Assembly (NCBI GenBank): GCA_031411235.1 | Contig: JANOAR010000198.1 | Coordinates: forward strand, 1-32,708 | Direction of reading: 5' to 3' | From: JANOAR01 sp031411235 | Lineage (GTDB): Bacteria; Verrucomicrobiota; Verrucomicrobiia; Verrucomicrobiales; Verrucomicrobiaceae | DNA: 32,708 bases | Shown: one piece after another, positions 24,626 through 32,333 of the stretch | Layout of the letters: the number at the start of each line of letters is the position of its first letter | How positions within the stretch are numbered: position 1 is the first letter of the stretch | Made by a program: the position numbers and the translations under genes | Notes under the pieces: generated by a model | Database searches by the model: none | Seen by the model: only the letters and a program-made list of their open reading frames with translations | What the model was told of the DNA's origin: nothing

Positions 24626-25540
24626 ATGTCCTCCGCTGTCGCTGAAGCACCTGCCGCCATCGCTCCTACTGAGAAGCTGACCAAAAAAATCCTCACCGCA
24701 GACCATCCTACATGGTGCCCTGGGTGCGGTGATTTTGCAGTGCTCGCGGCCTTCTACAAGGTGCTGGAGAAGCTGCAGTACCCGCATGAGAAAATCGTCT
24801 GCGTGGCAGGCATCGGTTGCTCCAGCCGCTTCCCTTATTTCGTCAACAGCCACGGCATTCACTTTATCCACGGACGCGCTCTGCCTCTGGCCACAGGCAT
24901 CTCGCTGAGTCGGCCCGATGTGCATGTTTTTGTCTTCGGCGGCGATGGTGATGGCTTCTCCATCGGTGGCAATCATCTCAACCACGCGGCACGCAAAAAC
25001 ATCAAGCTCACATATGTGATCATGGACAATTTTGTCTATGGTCTGACGAAGAACCAGACGAGCCCGACGACCCCGCAGGGCCGCAAGTCCAAGACCGACC
25101 CCCAGGGTGGCTTTGACCGTCCCATCAACCCAATGAAGCAACTGCTGGCCAGTGGCGCGACCTTCATCGCCCGCACGCACGCCATGCAAGTCGCGCACAT
25201 GATGAATGTCTTTGAGCGTGCGATTCTACACGATGGCTTCAGCGTGGTGGAGTGCCTGAGCGAATGCACGATGTTCTTCCCTGCCGCCTTCGATGACAGC
25301 CAACCGCGCAAAGGCGGTGTGTGGGATACCATCGACGAAACCCAGCACGACGTCACCGACGAGGGCGCGGCCTTTAAACTCGCTGACCTGCCTGCGCCTG
25401 GGAAATTCGGCCTCTATTACCAAACGCAGCGACCCACGAAGAACACTAGCGAGTGGAACTACATGGCCGAGACGCAGGCAAAGCTAGGCGGAGCGACTCA
25501 GAAAGATTTGCTGAAGAAGCGCCTGGAAGTGATGCGATAG
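24626..25540 (+). CDS. 2-oxoacid:ferredoxin oxidoreductase, beta (TPP-binding) subunit
   Basis: This protein has 304 residues from the ATG at 24626; a TTG at 24599 is also open but less likely. Features are the C31-x2-C34 motif in TWCPGCGDF, C65 in GIGCSSRF and C210/C214 in ECLSECTMF, which together form the [4Fe-4S] ligand set. The TPP/Mg2+ site GGDGDGFSIGGNHLNHAARKN ... MDNFVYGLTKNQTSPTT is also present. It matches 2-oxoglutarate/2-oxoacid ferredoxin oxidoreductase beta subunits (KorB type), which decarboxylate a 2-oxoacid to its CoA thioester and pass electrons to ferredoxin. The alpha subunit, usually just upstream, is not in this window. A short start extension SSAVAEAPAAIAPTEK is unusual. 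Confidence 0.9.
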   Translation: MSSAVAEAPAAIAPTEKLTKKILTADHPTWCPGCGDFAVLAAFYKVLEKLQYPHEKIVCVAGIGCSSRFPYFVNSHGIHFIHGRALPLATGISLSRPDVHVFVFGGDGDGFSIGGNHLNHAARKNIKLTYVIMDNFVYGLTKNQTSPTTPQGRKSKTDPQGGFDRPINPMKQLLASGATFIARTHAMQVAHMMNVFERAILHDGFSVVECLSECTMFFPAAFDDSQPRKGGVWDTIDETQHDVTDEGAAFKLADLPAPGKFGLYYQTQRPTKNTSEWNYMAETQAKLGGATQKDLLKKRLEVMR

Positions 25541-25556
25541 ACCTCTGGTCTCGGCA

Positions 25557-27104
25557 TCATGTGCGGCTCAGCATGATTTCCATGCCGAAGATTTCGCTGA
25601 AGAGATCGCACTTGGATCCTATCGCGAGCTGCTCCACCGTCGTATCAGCGACACCAGGAGTCACAATGGTGAGCCGCCCATTCACAGGGCGCAGGACGAT
25701 GCTTTTGATCCGTTGCGAGTGGCTGCGATCCAGCGAGTCGGCGATGCGCAGCATGGCGGCAAGTTTGAAGACGACCATGCGCTCCGTGCGATCCAGCTCG
25801 GAGAAATGCGGGTGATTGTGCTCGGGATTGTAGCGGCGGTGATACCTCGCTAGCAGGGCCACGATGGTGCGATCCGCCGTGCTCACGCCGAACAGCTCGG
25901 TGTTCAGGATGAGGTACATGCTGTGCTTGTGGTGCTCGCGTGCGCTCACAAACATGCCCACCTCGTGCAGTACGGCGGCGACACGTAGCAGCAGCTCGTG
26001 CTTCGGATCGAGGCCGTGCAAATGCTTCAACTCGCGGAAGATTTGCTGGGCAAATCCACTGACGTGCTGCGCGTGCGCGAGATCGACTTTGAACTTCTTT
26101 GCCACCTCGCAGGCGGAGGCGATCACGTCTTCTTGAAAGGTCGCCGAGGGTGCTCCCTCGGCCATCATGTCGGTGAGCAGATCGCGCTGGAAGTCGGTCG
26201 CGGGCACCCACATTTCTTTGTCACCAAAGCGGCGACCCAGGGCGAGATTGGTCTTCAGCGCGGGCAGGATGCCTTCGCTGCCCGTGTAGTGGACGCTGAG
26301 GCTGCGCACCATTTCATCGGGCGACAGGCGCGCGAGCTTCTCGGCAAAGGCGGCTAGCGCTGCCTCGGGCAGACAGCAGGCACCATTCTTTTCGGCAGCG
26401 ATGTGCGGAGCTACGCTTTGTATCTCCGCGCCGATGGCCACATGGTGCTCGATGGGCAGGCCGGCGAAGTCCTGGGCGAGATGATCGACGACGCCTTTGA
26501 TGTTCTCCTCAATGTGCAGCAGTTGCTTCTCATTGCCCATCTCGTCCAGCGCTGCGATGGCCTCGCGGGCGCGGAAGATGCCCAGCCGGTAGCTTGTATA
26601 GGCAGCGATGCGGCCCTTTTTGAAATGTAGCGCACGGGTGTTTCCGGGGCCGATGTGTGAGACGAGTGTGTTGCCCTCGGCCAGTCTGGGGTGCTTCTTC
26701 AGTAGGCGTAGCGCGGCTAGATAGACAAGCCTTGTCATGTCGCCTTCGTCGATGAGGCGTACCTCGCAGCCTGTTGTCACTTGCAGCCGATTGAGAAAGA
26801 TCTCTGGGTTGGTCGCCTCCGAGAGCAGATTGGTGGTGTAGAGCCGCACCTGGCTGAGCGGTAGGCCAAACTCCTTCACTGTCTTCATGTAATCACGCAG
26901 GATGGCTGCGGCCTGCTCCATCGTCGCACGCGATACAGTGCCACTGCGAAAAATATCGCGAGCCACGGGCAGTGGCCGATCCAGATACTCGGGCGAGGAC
27001 ACCGTGCCATCGGCCTGGCGTTCGCCGATGATCATCGAGAGCGATGCGGCACCGAGATAGACGACGGCGATCTCGCGAATGGAAGGGGCGCTGGGAGTGA
27101 TCAT
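25557..27104 (-). CDS. Ppx/GppA-like protein with HD-type C-terminal domain; active-site motifs altered
   Basis: This 515-residue protein has an exopolyphosphatase/GppA-like ASKHA N-terminal part and an HD-domain-like C-terminal part. In typical Ppx/GppA the first phosphate loop reads DxGSNS; here it is YLGAAS (residue 16 onwards). The second loop is HIGPGNT (150-156) rather than DxGGGST, and the catalytic glutamate region reads DEGDMTRL (119-126) rather than SGEEEARL. The C-terminal domain has H347 and H380-E381 in place of HD. The overall length and order are right, but catalysis is doubtful and it may act as a sensor. It follows the ROK gene by 14 bases and is probably co-transcribed. Confidence 0.83.
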   Translation of the reverse strand: MITPSAPSIREIAVVYLGAASLSMIIGERQADGTVSSPEYLDRPLPVARDIFRSGTVSRATMEQAAAILRDYMKTVKEFGLPLSQVRLYTTNLLSEATNPEIFLNRLQVTTGCEVRLIDEGDMTRLVYLAALRLLKKHPRLAEGNTLVSHIGPGNTRALHFKKGRIAAYTSYRLGIFRAREAIAALDEMGNEKQLLHIEENIKGVVDHLAQDFAGLPIEHHVAIGAEIQSVAPHIAAEKNGACCLPEAALAAFAEKLARLSPDEMVRSLSVHYTGSEGILPALKTNLALGRRFGDKEMWVPATDFQRDLLTDMMAEGAPSATFQEDVIASACEVAKKFKVDLAHAQHVSGFAQQIFRELKHLHGLDPKHELLLRVAAVLHEVGMFVSAREHHKHSMYLILNTELFGVSTADRTIVALLARYHRRYNPEHNHPHFSELDRTERMVVFKLAAMLRIADSLDRSHSQRIKSIVLRPVNGRLTIVTPGVADTTVEQLAIGSKCDLFSEIFGMEIMLSRT

Positions 27105-27118
27105 AGTCGCGGTGGGAT

Positions 27119-28138
27119 TTAAGACTCTCCAAACTCCCGCAAATACGCCACCGAGCCGATGGCCACGGCATTGCCACCGAGTTTGGCGAAGGAGTATTTT
27201 ACCCCCTTCGCTAGCTCGGGCATCGCGTAGCGGGCGACCTCCTCTTTCAGCGCATTGATGTAGAGGCTGGGCAGTTCCTCGACCACGCCACCGCCGAGTG
27301 TGATGTGGTCGGGCGCGAACAGATTCACCACGGTGGCGACGCCCATGCCGAGGTAGCGCATGGAGTTGCGGAACATCTGCATCGCCACCTCATCACCTTC
27401 GTTGAAGCTGGCCGCTAGCACCTTGCTCTTGATCTCGCGCAGGCTGCCACCCGTCTTGCGATCCATGTCGGGGAGCTGGCCGCGATAGCAGGCTACGCTG
27501 GCGGTTGAAGCTAGCGCGAGGCGGCTGGTGAGGTCTTCTAAAATGACCGTGCCGAACTGCGCTGAACCCAAATGGGTGCCGGGGAAGATGACATTGCCAA
27601 ACTCCATGCACGAGATCGTTTTCCCTCGCACCAACTGGCCATTATAAACGAAGCCAGCGCCCAGCCCAGTACCGGGGAACACGCCCAGCAGCGAGCGTGA
27701 TCCACGTCCTGCACCGAGCTTGAACTCGCCAAACGTCCCTGCATCTACGTCATTCAGCACTGCCACCGGGCATTTAAATTCAGCGTTCAGCAGCTTGCGC
27801 AGCGCCACATTTTTCCAGCCCATGTTCGATGCCGTCAGCAGCGTGCCCTTGCTTGGATCGACCAGTCCTGGGCAACCGATGCCGATGCCTTGTACGCTGC
27901 CCGCTTCCAGCCCAGCGGCTGCCAAGGCCTCGCGGATCAACTGGATGATGCGCTTCGTCCCCTTCACCGCGCCATCCGTGCCGTTGGTTGACTTTCGGGC
28001 CGAGCCGAGGATGCGCGAGTTGTCATCCAGCACACAGGCCAGCATTTTTGTGCCGCCAAGGTCAAAGCCGACCCAGCACTTGCGCTTCGGCGGCGAGGCT
28101 TTTTGGGTCACAGGAACAAGCGTCTTCTTTTTGGGCAT
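27119..28138 (-). CDS. ROK-family sugar kinase/glucokinase-like
   Basis: This protein has 339 residues from the ATG at 28138 (MPKKKTLVPV); a longer frame to 28210 is open. ASKHA features are the ATP-binding DLGGTK (26-31), GIGCPGLVDP, the catalytic loop VLNDVDAGTFGEF (D130), GVFPGTGLGAGFVYNGQLVRG and LGGGV. The usual ROK zinc motif (CxCGxxGCxE) and the EIGH histidine are absent: the matching position reads CMEFGN. It would phosphorylate a hexose at the expense of ATP if the catalytic Asp is enough. It precedes the Ppx/GppA-like gene, suggesting that the two work together in phosphate/sugar metabolism or signalling. Confidence 0.88.
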   Translation of the reverse strand: MPKKKTLVPVTQKASPPKRKCWVGFDLGGTKMLACVLDDNSRILGSARKSTNGTDGAVKGTKRIIQLIREALAAAGLEAGSVQGIGIGCPGLVDPSKGTLLTASNMGWKNVALRKLLNAEFKCPVAVLNDVDAGTFGEFKLGAGRGSRSLLGVFPGTGLGAGFVYNGQLVRGKTISCMEFGNVIFPGTHLGSAQFGTVILEDLTSRLALASTASVACYRGQLPDMDRKTGGSLREIKSKVLAASFNEGDEVAMQMFRNSMRYLGMGVATVVNLFAPDHITLGGGVVEELPSLYINALKEEVARYAMPELAKGVKYSFAKLGGNAVAIGSVAYLREFGES

Positions 28139-28379
28139 GGCAGTGTTGGGTTTGTAACAGGAACGACACGCACTCTTCAACAGTTGCCACGCTAGGAGAG
28201 CAAGTGACAAATAGGTGACATTGGTTGGTGCCGACAGCCGAATGCAGGCTCTCCATTACATGAGCCAGCTTGCAAAGACATGGTGGCAGCGTGTCGCTTT
28301 CAGCGATGTTTATGCACCTCCGGTGTCGGTGAATGGTAATCTCCAGTACCCTGTGCTCGCATTATTTTGTTCATCTGAC

Positions 28380-28434
28380 CAGTTGTCATAGGCGTAGCCC
28401 CTGTGCCTTGTGGGCACTCGATTTATGACAACTG
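28380..28434. promoter_or_regulatory. Perfect 11-bp inverted repeat spanning the ADP-ribosylglycohydrolase start codon
   Basis: CAGTTGTCATA (28380-28390) and its exact reverse complement TATGACAACTG (28424-28434) flank 33 bases, which also contain a nested GTGCC/GGCAC hairpin. The start ATG at 28425 lies in the right arm. It may form an RNA hairpin that hides the start codon, or it may be a dyad operator. Basis: seen directly; function inferred. Confidence 0.6.
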
Positions 28435-29342
28435 ACCCTACCCTCGCGAAGCACGTTAATGGCATGTTACTCGGTGCCTTTGTTGGCGACTCCCTAGCCC
28501 TCGGGCCGCACTGGATTTATGATCGTGCCGAGATCGCCAAGAGGTGGCCCCGAGTGACAGCTCTGCACGCGCCAGGCACGAACTATCACCCTGGTAAGGT
28601 GGCTGGAGACTACACCCACCTCGGCGACCAGATGCTGCTCCTGGCGCACTCGGTGGATAAGCACAGTGGCCTGTTCGATGTGGATGACTTCAGCGCCGAG
28701 TGGCGTGCGTTTTATGAAAATCCAGCCACGCTGAGCTACAAGGATAAGGCGACGCGCACCACGCTGAACAATCTTCAGGACGGCATTGCTCCGCTGCAGG
28801 CGGCAGCCATCTCTGGTGAGCTGGCGGGGCCAGTGCGCGCCATGCCGTTGTTCGCCGTGGGCCTAGCGCGTGGCGATAGCGAGCGCGAGCTGGTGGCTGC
28901 TGCGCAACTCCAGATGCGCCTGACTCATCGCAGCGTGGAGACGCAGGAGACGGTGGCTTTTATAGGCCGCATTATTGGCGGCTTGCTCGCGGGGTTGGAT
29001 CTGGGCATGTCGCTCGATGGTGCGCTGGGTGATTCCGCGCAGTTTGTGCGTGATGCTGCGATCCGCGCCGACTCCTCTCGGCTTGAAAAACTGAGCACGG
29101 GCGCGGCCATCGAGTCACTGGGGCAGAGCTGCGATCTGGATCAAGCCCTGGCTGCTTCGATACTGCTACTGCGTCGTTATGAGACAAGTTATGAGGAAGC
29201 CATGATCGAGAACGTCATGGCTGGTGGCGACAGTGCAGCACGCGGCGTCTTGGTTGGCGGCATCCTGGGCTACGTGCTGGGCGTCGATGCCATACCCGAG
29301 GTCTGGCGCAGCGGTCTGCGGAATCCTCCACCTGCGCTTTAA
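28425..29342 (+). CDS. ADP-ribosylglycohydrolase-family protein (DraG/ARH fold)
   Basis: This protein has 305 residues from the ATG at 28425; a GTG at 28410 is also open. The N-terminal motif NGMLLGAFVGDSLALG and the all-helical spacing match the ADP-ribosylglycohydrolase family, which removes ADP-ribose from proteins or hydrolyses related bonds using two Mg2+ ions. The metal motifs are altered: TDDT is replaced by THLGDQM (64-70), and the C-terminal DxDT region reads GGDSAARG. So it may be a divergent or crystallin J1-like member with a different activity. It is a single gene, divergent from the ROK/Ppx operon. Confidence 0.82.
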   Translation: MTTDPTLAKHVNGMLLGAFVGDSLALGPHWIYDRAEIAKRWPRVTALHAPGTNYHPGKVAGDYTHLGDQMLLLAHSVDKHSGLFDVDDFSAEWRAFYENPATLSYKDKATRTTLNNLQDGIAPLQAAAISGELAGPVRAMPLFAVGLARGDSERELVAAAQLQMRLTHRSVETQETVAFIGRIIGGLLAGLDLGMSLDGALGDSAQFVRDAAIRADSSRLEKLSTGAAIESLGQSCDLDQALAASILLLRRYETSYEEAMIENVMAGGDSAARGVLVGGILGYVLGVDAIPEVWRSGLRNPPPAL

Positions 29343-29343
29343 G

Positions 29344-29381
29344 CCCGAACGCCGCGTAACTGTCGCTAGCGAGGCGTTCGG
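29344..29381. repeat. REP-like hairpin between convergent genes
   Basis: CCGAACGCC (29345-29353) pairs perfectly with GGCGTTCGG (29373-29381), enclosing 19 bases, just after the stop of the ADP-ribosylglycohydrolase gene. The 13-base motif CCCGAACGCCGCG (29344-29356) recurs exactly at 32515-32527 in the tandem repeat at the window end, so this is a dispersed family. It may also help to stop transcription from both sides. Confidence 0.55.
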
Positions 29382-29477
29382 ATTGAGGTGGCTTGGTATC
29401 AAGCTCCAACAGGCGAAACTTGAACCGTTACTTCAAACTTGCTTCTCCCATTGGAGGCTTTGCAACTGCCTTGAATA

Positions 29478-32333
29478 CTAGTGATTGAAGTAAAACTCCT
29501 TGGAGTTCAACAGCGCCCAGAAAAGGTCTTCGAGAACGAGTTGGCGGGTGTCGGGGGAGTCGGAGATGGCTTTGCTGACGATGCCGACTTCCTTGCTGTT
29601 GGGCGAGCGCCCAAAGACGGTGAGGTAGAGGCTCTCGACGATTTCTTTGTCTTGCTTGCCTGCCTTGATGGCGTCGGCGACGACCTTGCCTTGTTTGATG
29701 CGGTCATTCACAGCGTCACCGTTCATGAGGTGCAAGGCTTGTGAGAGATTGGGCTCCATTTTCACTTCGCAGGAACACACCGTGGTGCGGCTGGCGCGAC
29801 CAAAGGTGGTCAGGAAGTAGTTGCTGATGGCACCGTCGGCGATCTGCACGGCGCGGGCTCCGAGGGGCAGGCCCTGGAATTTGTTGGGCACGTTGGTGAT
29901 GCGCGAGACGGCGTCGAGCAGCACCTCGGCACGTACCCGGCGGACGAGGGCGTGGGCGAAGTTGCGCTTGTCGCTCTCGTTGCTTTCGTTGACCAAGGAG
30001 GTGCGCTGGTATGTCTGCGACATGGTGATGTCCTTCACAAACTTGCGCATGTCGAAGTTGTAGGTGGTGAGCTTTTTGGCGAGTTCGTCGATGAGTTCAG
30101 GGTTCGATGGAGGGTTGCTGATGCGGACGTCATCGACGGGATCGACGATGCCGACACCAAAGAAGTGCGACCAGATAATGTTGGCGATGTTGCGGGAGAA
30201 GTAGGTGTTCTCGGGCGAGGCGATCCATTTGGCCATGGCGACGCGGCGATCTTCGCCAGCCTTGAGTTCGGGGGCGTTGCCACCGAGGAATTTGGGGGCG
30301 ACGCGGGCGTTGGTGACGGGGTGGGTGGCTTCGCCGCCCTTGCTGTTGAAGATGACGACTTCCTGAGGGTCATCGGTTTGTTTGCGCCCGATCTGCATGA
30401 AGAAGGACTTGAAGCCATAGTAGTCATTCAGCGTCCAGCGGTCGAAGGGGTGGTTGTGGCACTGGGCGCACTGGATTCTCATGCCCATGAAGACCTGGGC
30501 GATGTTCTCGGTGGTCTTGATGGGGTCGATCTCCATCTGGTAATAGTTGACCGCTGGATTGGAGACGGTGCCGCCGGAGGCGGAGAGTAGCTCGACGACG
30601 ATTTCGTTGAGGGGCTTGTTTTTGGCGATGCTGTCCTGGAGCCAGTTGTAGTAGAGTAGCGCGTTTTTATAGAAGGGTGCCGTGTTGTTGTTCACGCCGC
30701 TGCGCACTTGCAGAAGCTCAGCCCATTTCATCACCCAGACTTCAGTGAATTCTTTGCGTTCGAGGAGGGTGTTGATGAGGGCTTCGCGCTTGTTGGGGGT
30801 TTTATCGGAGACGAAGGCGAGATGCTCTTCGGCGGTGGGGATGAGGCCCACGACATCAAGGTAGATGCGGCGAACGAAGTCCTCGTCGGAGCACTGGCCG
30901 GAGGGCAGGATACGCAGCTTGTGGAGCTTCTCATTGGAGAGCTTGTCGATGTAGTTGACCTCGGTGAGGGCAGGGCGCTCGTACTTGAGGTGGTCAGGGA
31001 TGACGAGGATTTGCGAGGTGATGGAGAAGACGTTGAAGCGGGCAAGAACGAAGGCTTCACCACGGTCGCCAGAGGTCACGAGGCCACCTTTGTTGACCGA
31101 GGCCGTGGGGTCATTGTTGGACATGAAGAGCGCGAGGTCGGTCACGTCGCGGTCAGTGCCATCGGAGTAGGTGGCACGCACGGTGATCTGCTGTGCGGTG
31201 TCTTTGCCTTCGAGTACGGCCTGTTTGGGGAAGATGTCGATGCCAGTAACGGTGGCCATGGTGGCAGGATCTTTGGGCGTGCCGTTGGTGATCCATTCCA
31301 GCATGTTCTTATAATACGAAGTGGTCTCGTCGAAGCACTGGTTGCCCGTGTGCGGGACGCTGCCTATCGACTTCTCGATGATGGTGCTTTCCTCAGGGAT
31401 GGCGAGGTTGATGCGGCGGCCCACCATTTCGCGGGTGATGCGGGTGAAGTCGCCATCGGGGTCGAAGCCGAAGAGCGAGAGGCGGAAGCCGTCCTTGCCC
31501 TTGGCGGCACCGTGGCAGCCGCCTTGGTTGCAACCGGAGCGCATGAAGATGGGCATGATGTCGAGATTGAAGGAGACGGCACGATCTTTGGTGGCGTCCT
31601 TCACGACGACGGCGGCTTTCACAGTCTGGGTGCCGAGTGTGGCGACGACTTCGGTGCTGCCGTCGGCGATAGGCTTCAAGACATCGCCTGTGAGGGAGGC
31701 GGACTTGGCATCGGCCAAGTGCAGGTTGCTTTGTTTGGTCACGTCCTTCGTGGTGCCGTCTGTGAAGCGGGCCATGACGATGACTTTGTGGCTGTCGCGC
31801 TGGGTTTCGAGGGTGAAGGCGTTGGGGAGGATTTCGATGCTCTGTAGCTGGGGCAACTTTTCAGCGAGGGCGGCGACGGCTTTGATTTCGGCGCTGGTCT
31901 TCACGGTCATCGTGAGTCCTGCGGGCACGTTCGCGCCTTCGTTGATCCAGCGCTTGAGGATGTCGAGTTCGTTCGCGGCGAGGGGATCGCCTTTGGGCGG
32001 CATGATCTCGTCGTCACCCGCTGGCAGGCTGATGCGCTTGATGAGGGCACTTTCTGCGGCTTTGCCTGCTACGAAGAGGGGGCCATTCTCGCCGCCTTTG
32101 AGCATGTTGGCGGCGGTGTCCATGAGCAACTTGCCTTTGATTTTCTTGGCATTGTGGCACTCCAGGCAACGGCTTTCGAGAAGGGGTTGCACATCGCGGG
32201 TGAAGTCGAGAGCGGCTGTGGCCGGGGCAGCGGCGGGCGCTGGTGCAACTGGCGCAGGTGCCGCCGAGATCGCAAAGGGCAGGCTTAGGGCAAGGGCAGT
32301 GACAAGGCGGTATCGCTGAAGGGATGAGGTCAT
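29478..32333 (-). CDS. PSCyt1/DUF1549/DUF1553 haem-motif protein
   Basis: This is a 951-residue exported protein (signal peptide ending near residue 25, then an Ala/Pro-rich segment). Its domains in order are a PSCyt1-like cytochrome domain with C56-LE-C59-H60; a Big2-like Ig segment (about 165-245); a second Cys-His site CNQGGCH (268-274); another Ig-like segment (about 365-445); DUF1549 (about 455-650) containing CAQCH (622-626); and DUF1553 (about 690-930), ending LFWALLNSKEFYFNH. The CxxCH motifs suggest covalent haem. These proteins are a hallmark of Planctomycetes and Verrucomicrobia and are often encoded with DUF1501 proteins. They are thought to act in the periplasm in degrading complex polysaccharides, but the reaction is unknown. 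Confidence 0.95.
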   Translation of the reverse strand: MTSSLQRYRLVTALALSLPFAISAAPAPVAPAPAAAPATAALDFTRDVQPLLESRCLECHNAKKIKGKLLMDTAANMLKGGENGPLFVAGKAAESALIKRISLPAGDDEIMPPKGDPLAANELDILKRWINEGANVPAGLTMTVKTSAEIKAVAALAEKLPQLQSIEILPNAFTLETQRDSHKVIVMARFTDGTTKDVTKQSNLHLADAKSASLTGDVLKPIADGSTEVVATLGTQTVKAAVVVKDATKDRAVSFNLDIMPIFMRSGCNQGGCHGAAKGKDGFRLSLFGFDPDGDFTRITREMVGRRINLAIPEESTIIEKSIGSVPHTGNQCFDETTSYYKNMLEWITNGTPKDPATMATVTGIDIFPKQAVLEGKDTAQQITVRATYSDGTDRDVTDLALFMSNNDPTASVNKGGLVTSGDRGEAFVLARFNVFSITSQILVIPDHLKYERPALTEVNYIDKLSNEKLHKLRILPSGQCSDEDFVRRIYLDVVGLIPTAEEHLAFVSDKTPNKREALINTLLERKEFTEVWVMKWAELLQVRSGVNNNTAPFYKNALLYYNWLQDSIAKNKPLNEIVVELLSASGGTVSNPAVNYYQMEIDPIKTTENIAQVFMGMRIQCAQCHNHPFDRWTLNDYYGFKSFFMQIGRKQTDDPQEVVIFNSKGGEATHPVTNARVAPKFLGGNAPELKAGEDRRVAMAKWIASPENTYFSRNIANIIWSHFFGVGIVDPVDDVRISNPPSNPELIDELAKKLTTYNFDMRKFVKDITMSQTYQRTSLVNESNESDKRNFAHALVRRVRAEVLLDAVSRITNVPNKFQGLPLGARAVQIADGAISNYFLTTFGRASRTTVCSCEVKMEPNLSQALHLMNGDAVNDRIKQGKVVADAIKAGKQDKEIVESLYLTVFGRSPNSKEVGIVSKAISDSPDTRQLVLEDLFWALLNSKEFYFNH

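Noticed and set aside
30708..32319. Long open frames (up to 379 codons) on the plus strand opposite the DUF1549/DUF1553 gene
   Set aside because: They lie antisense to a strongly supported gene, have no family motifs and show the low-complexity composition expected from GC-rich codon bias.
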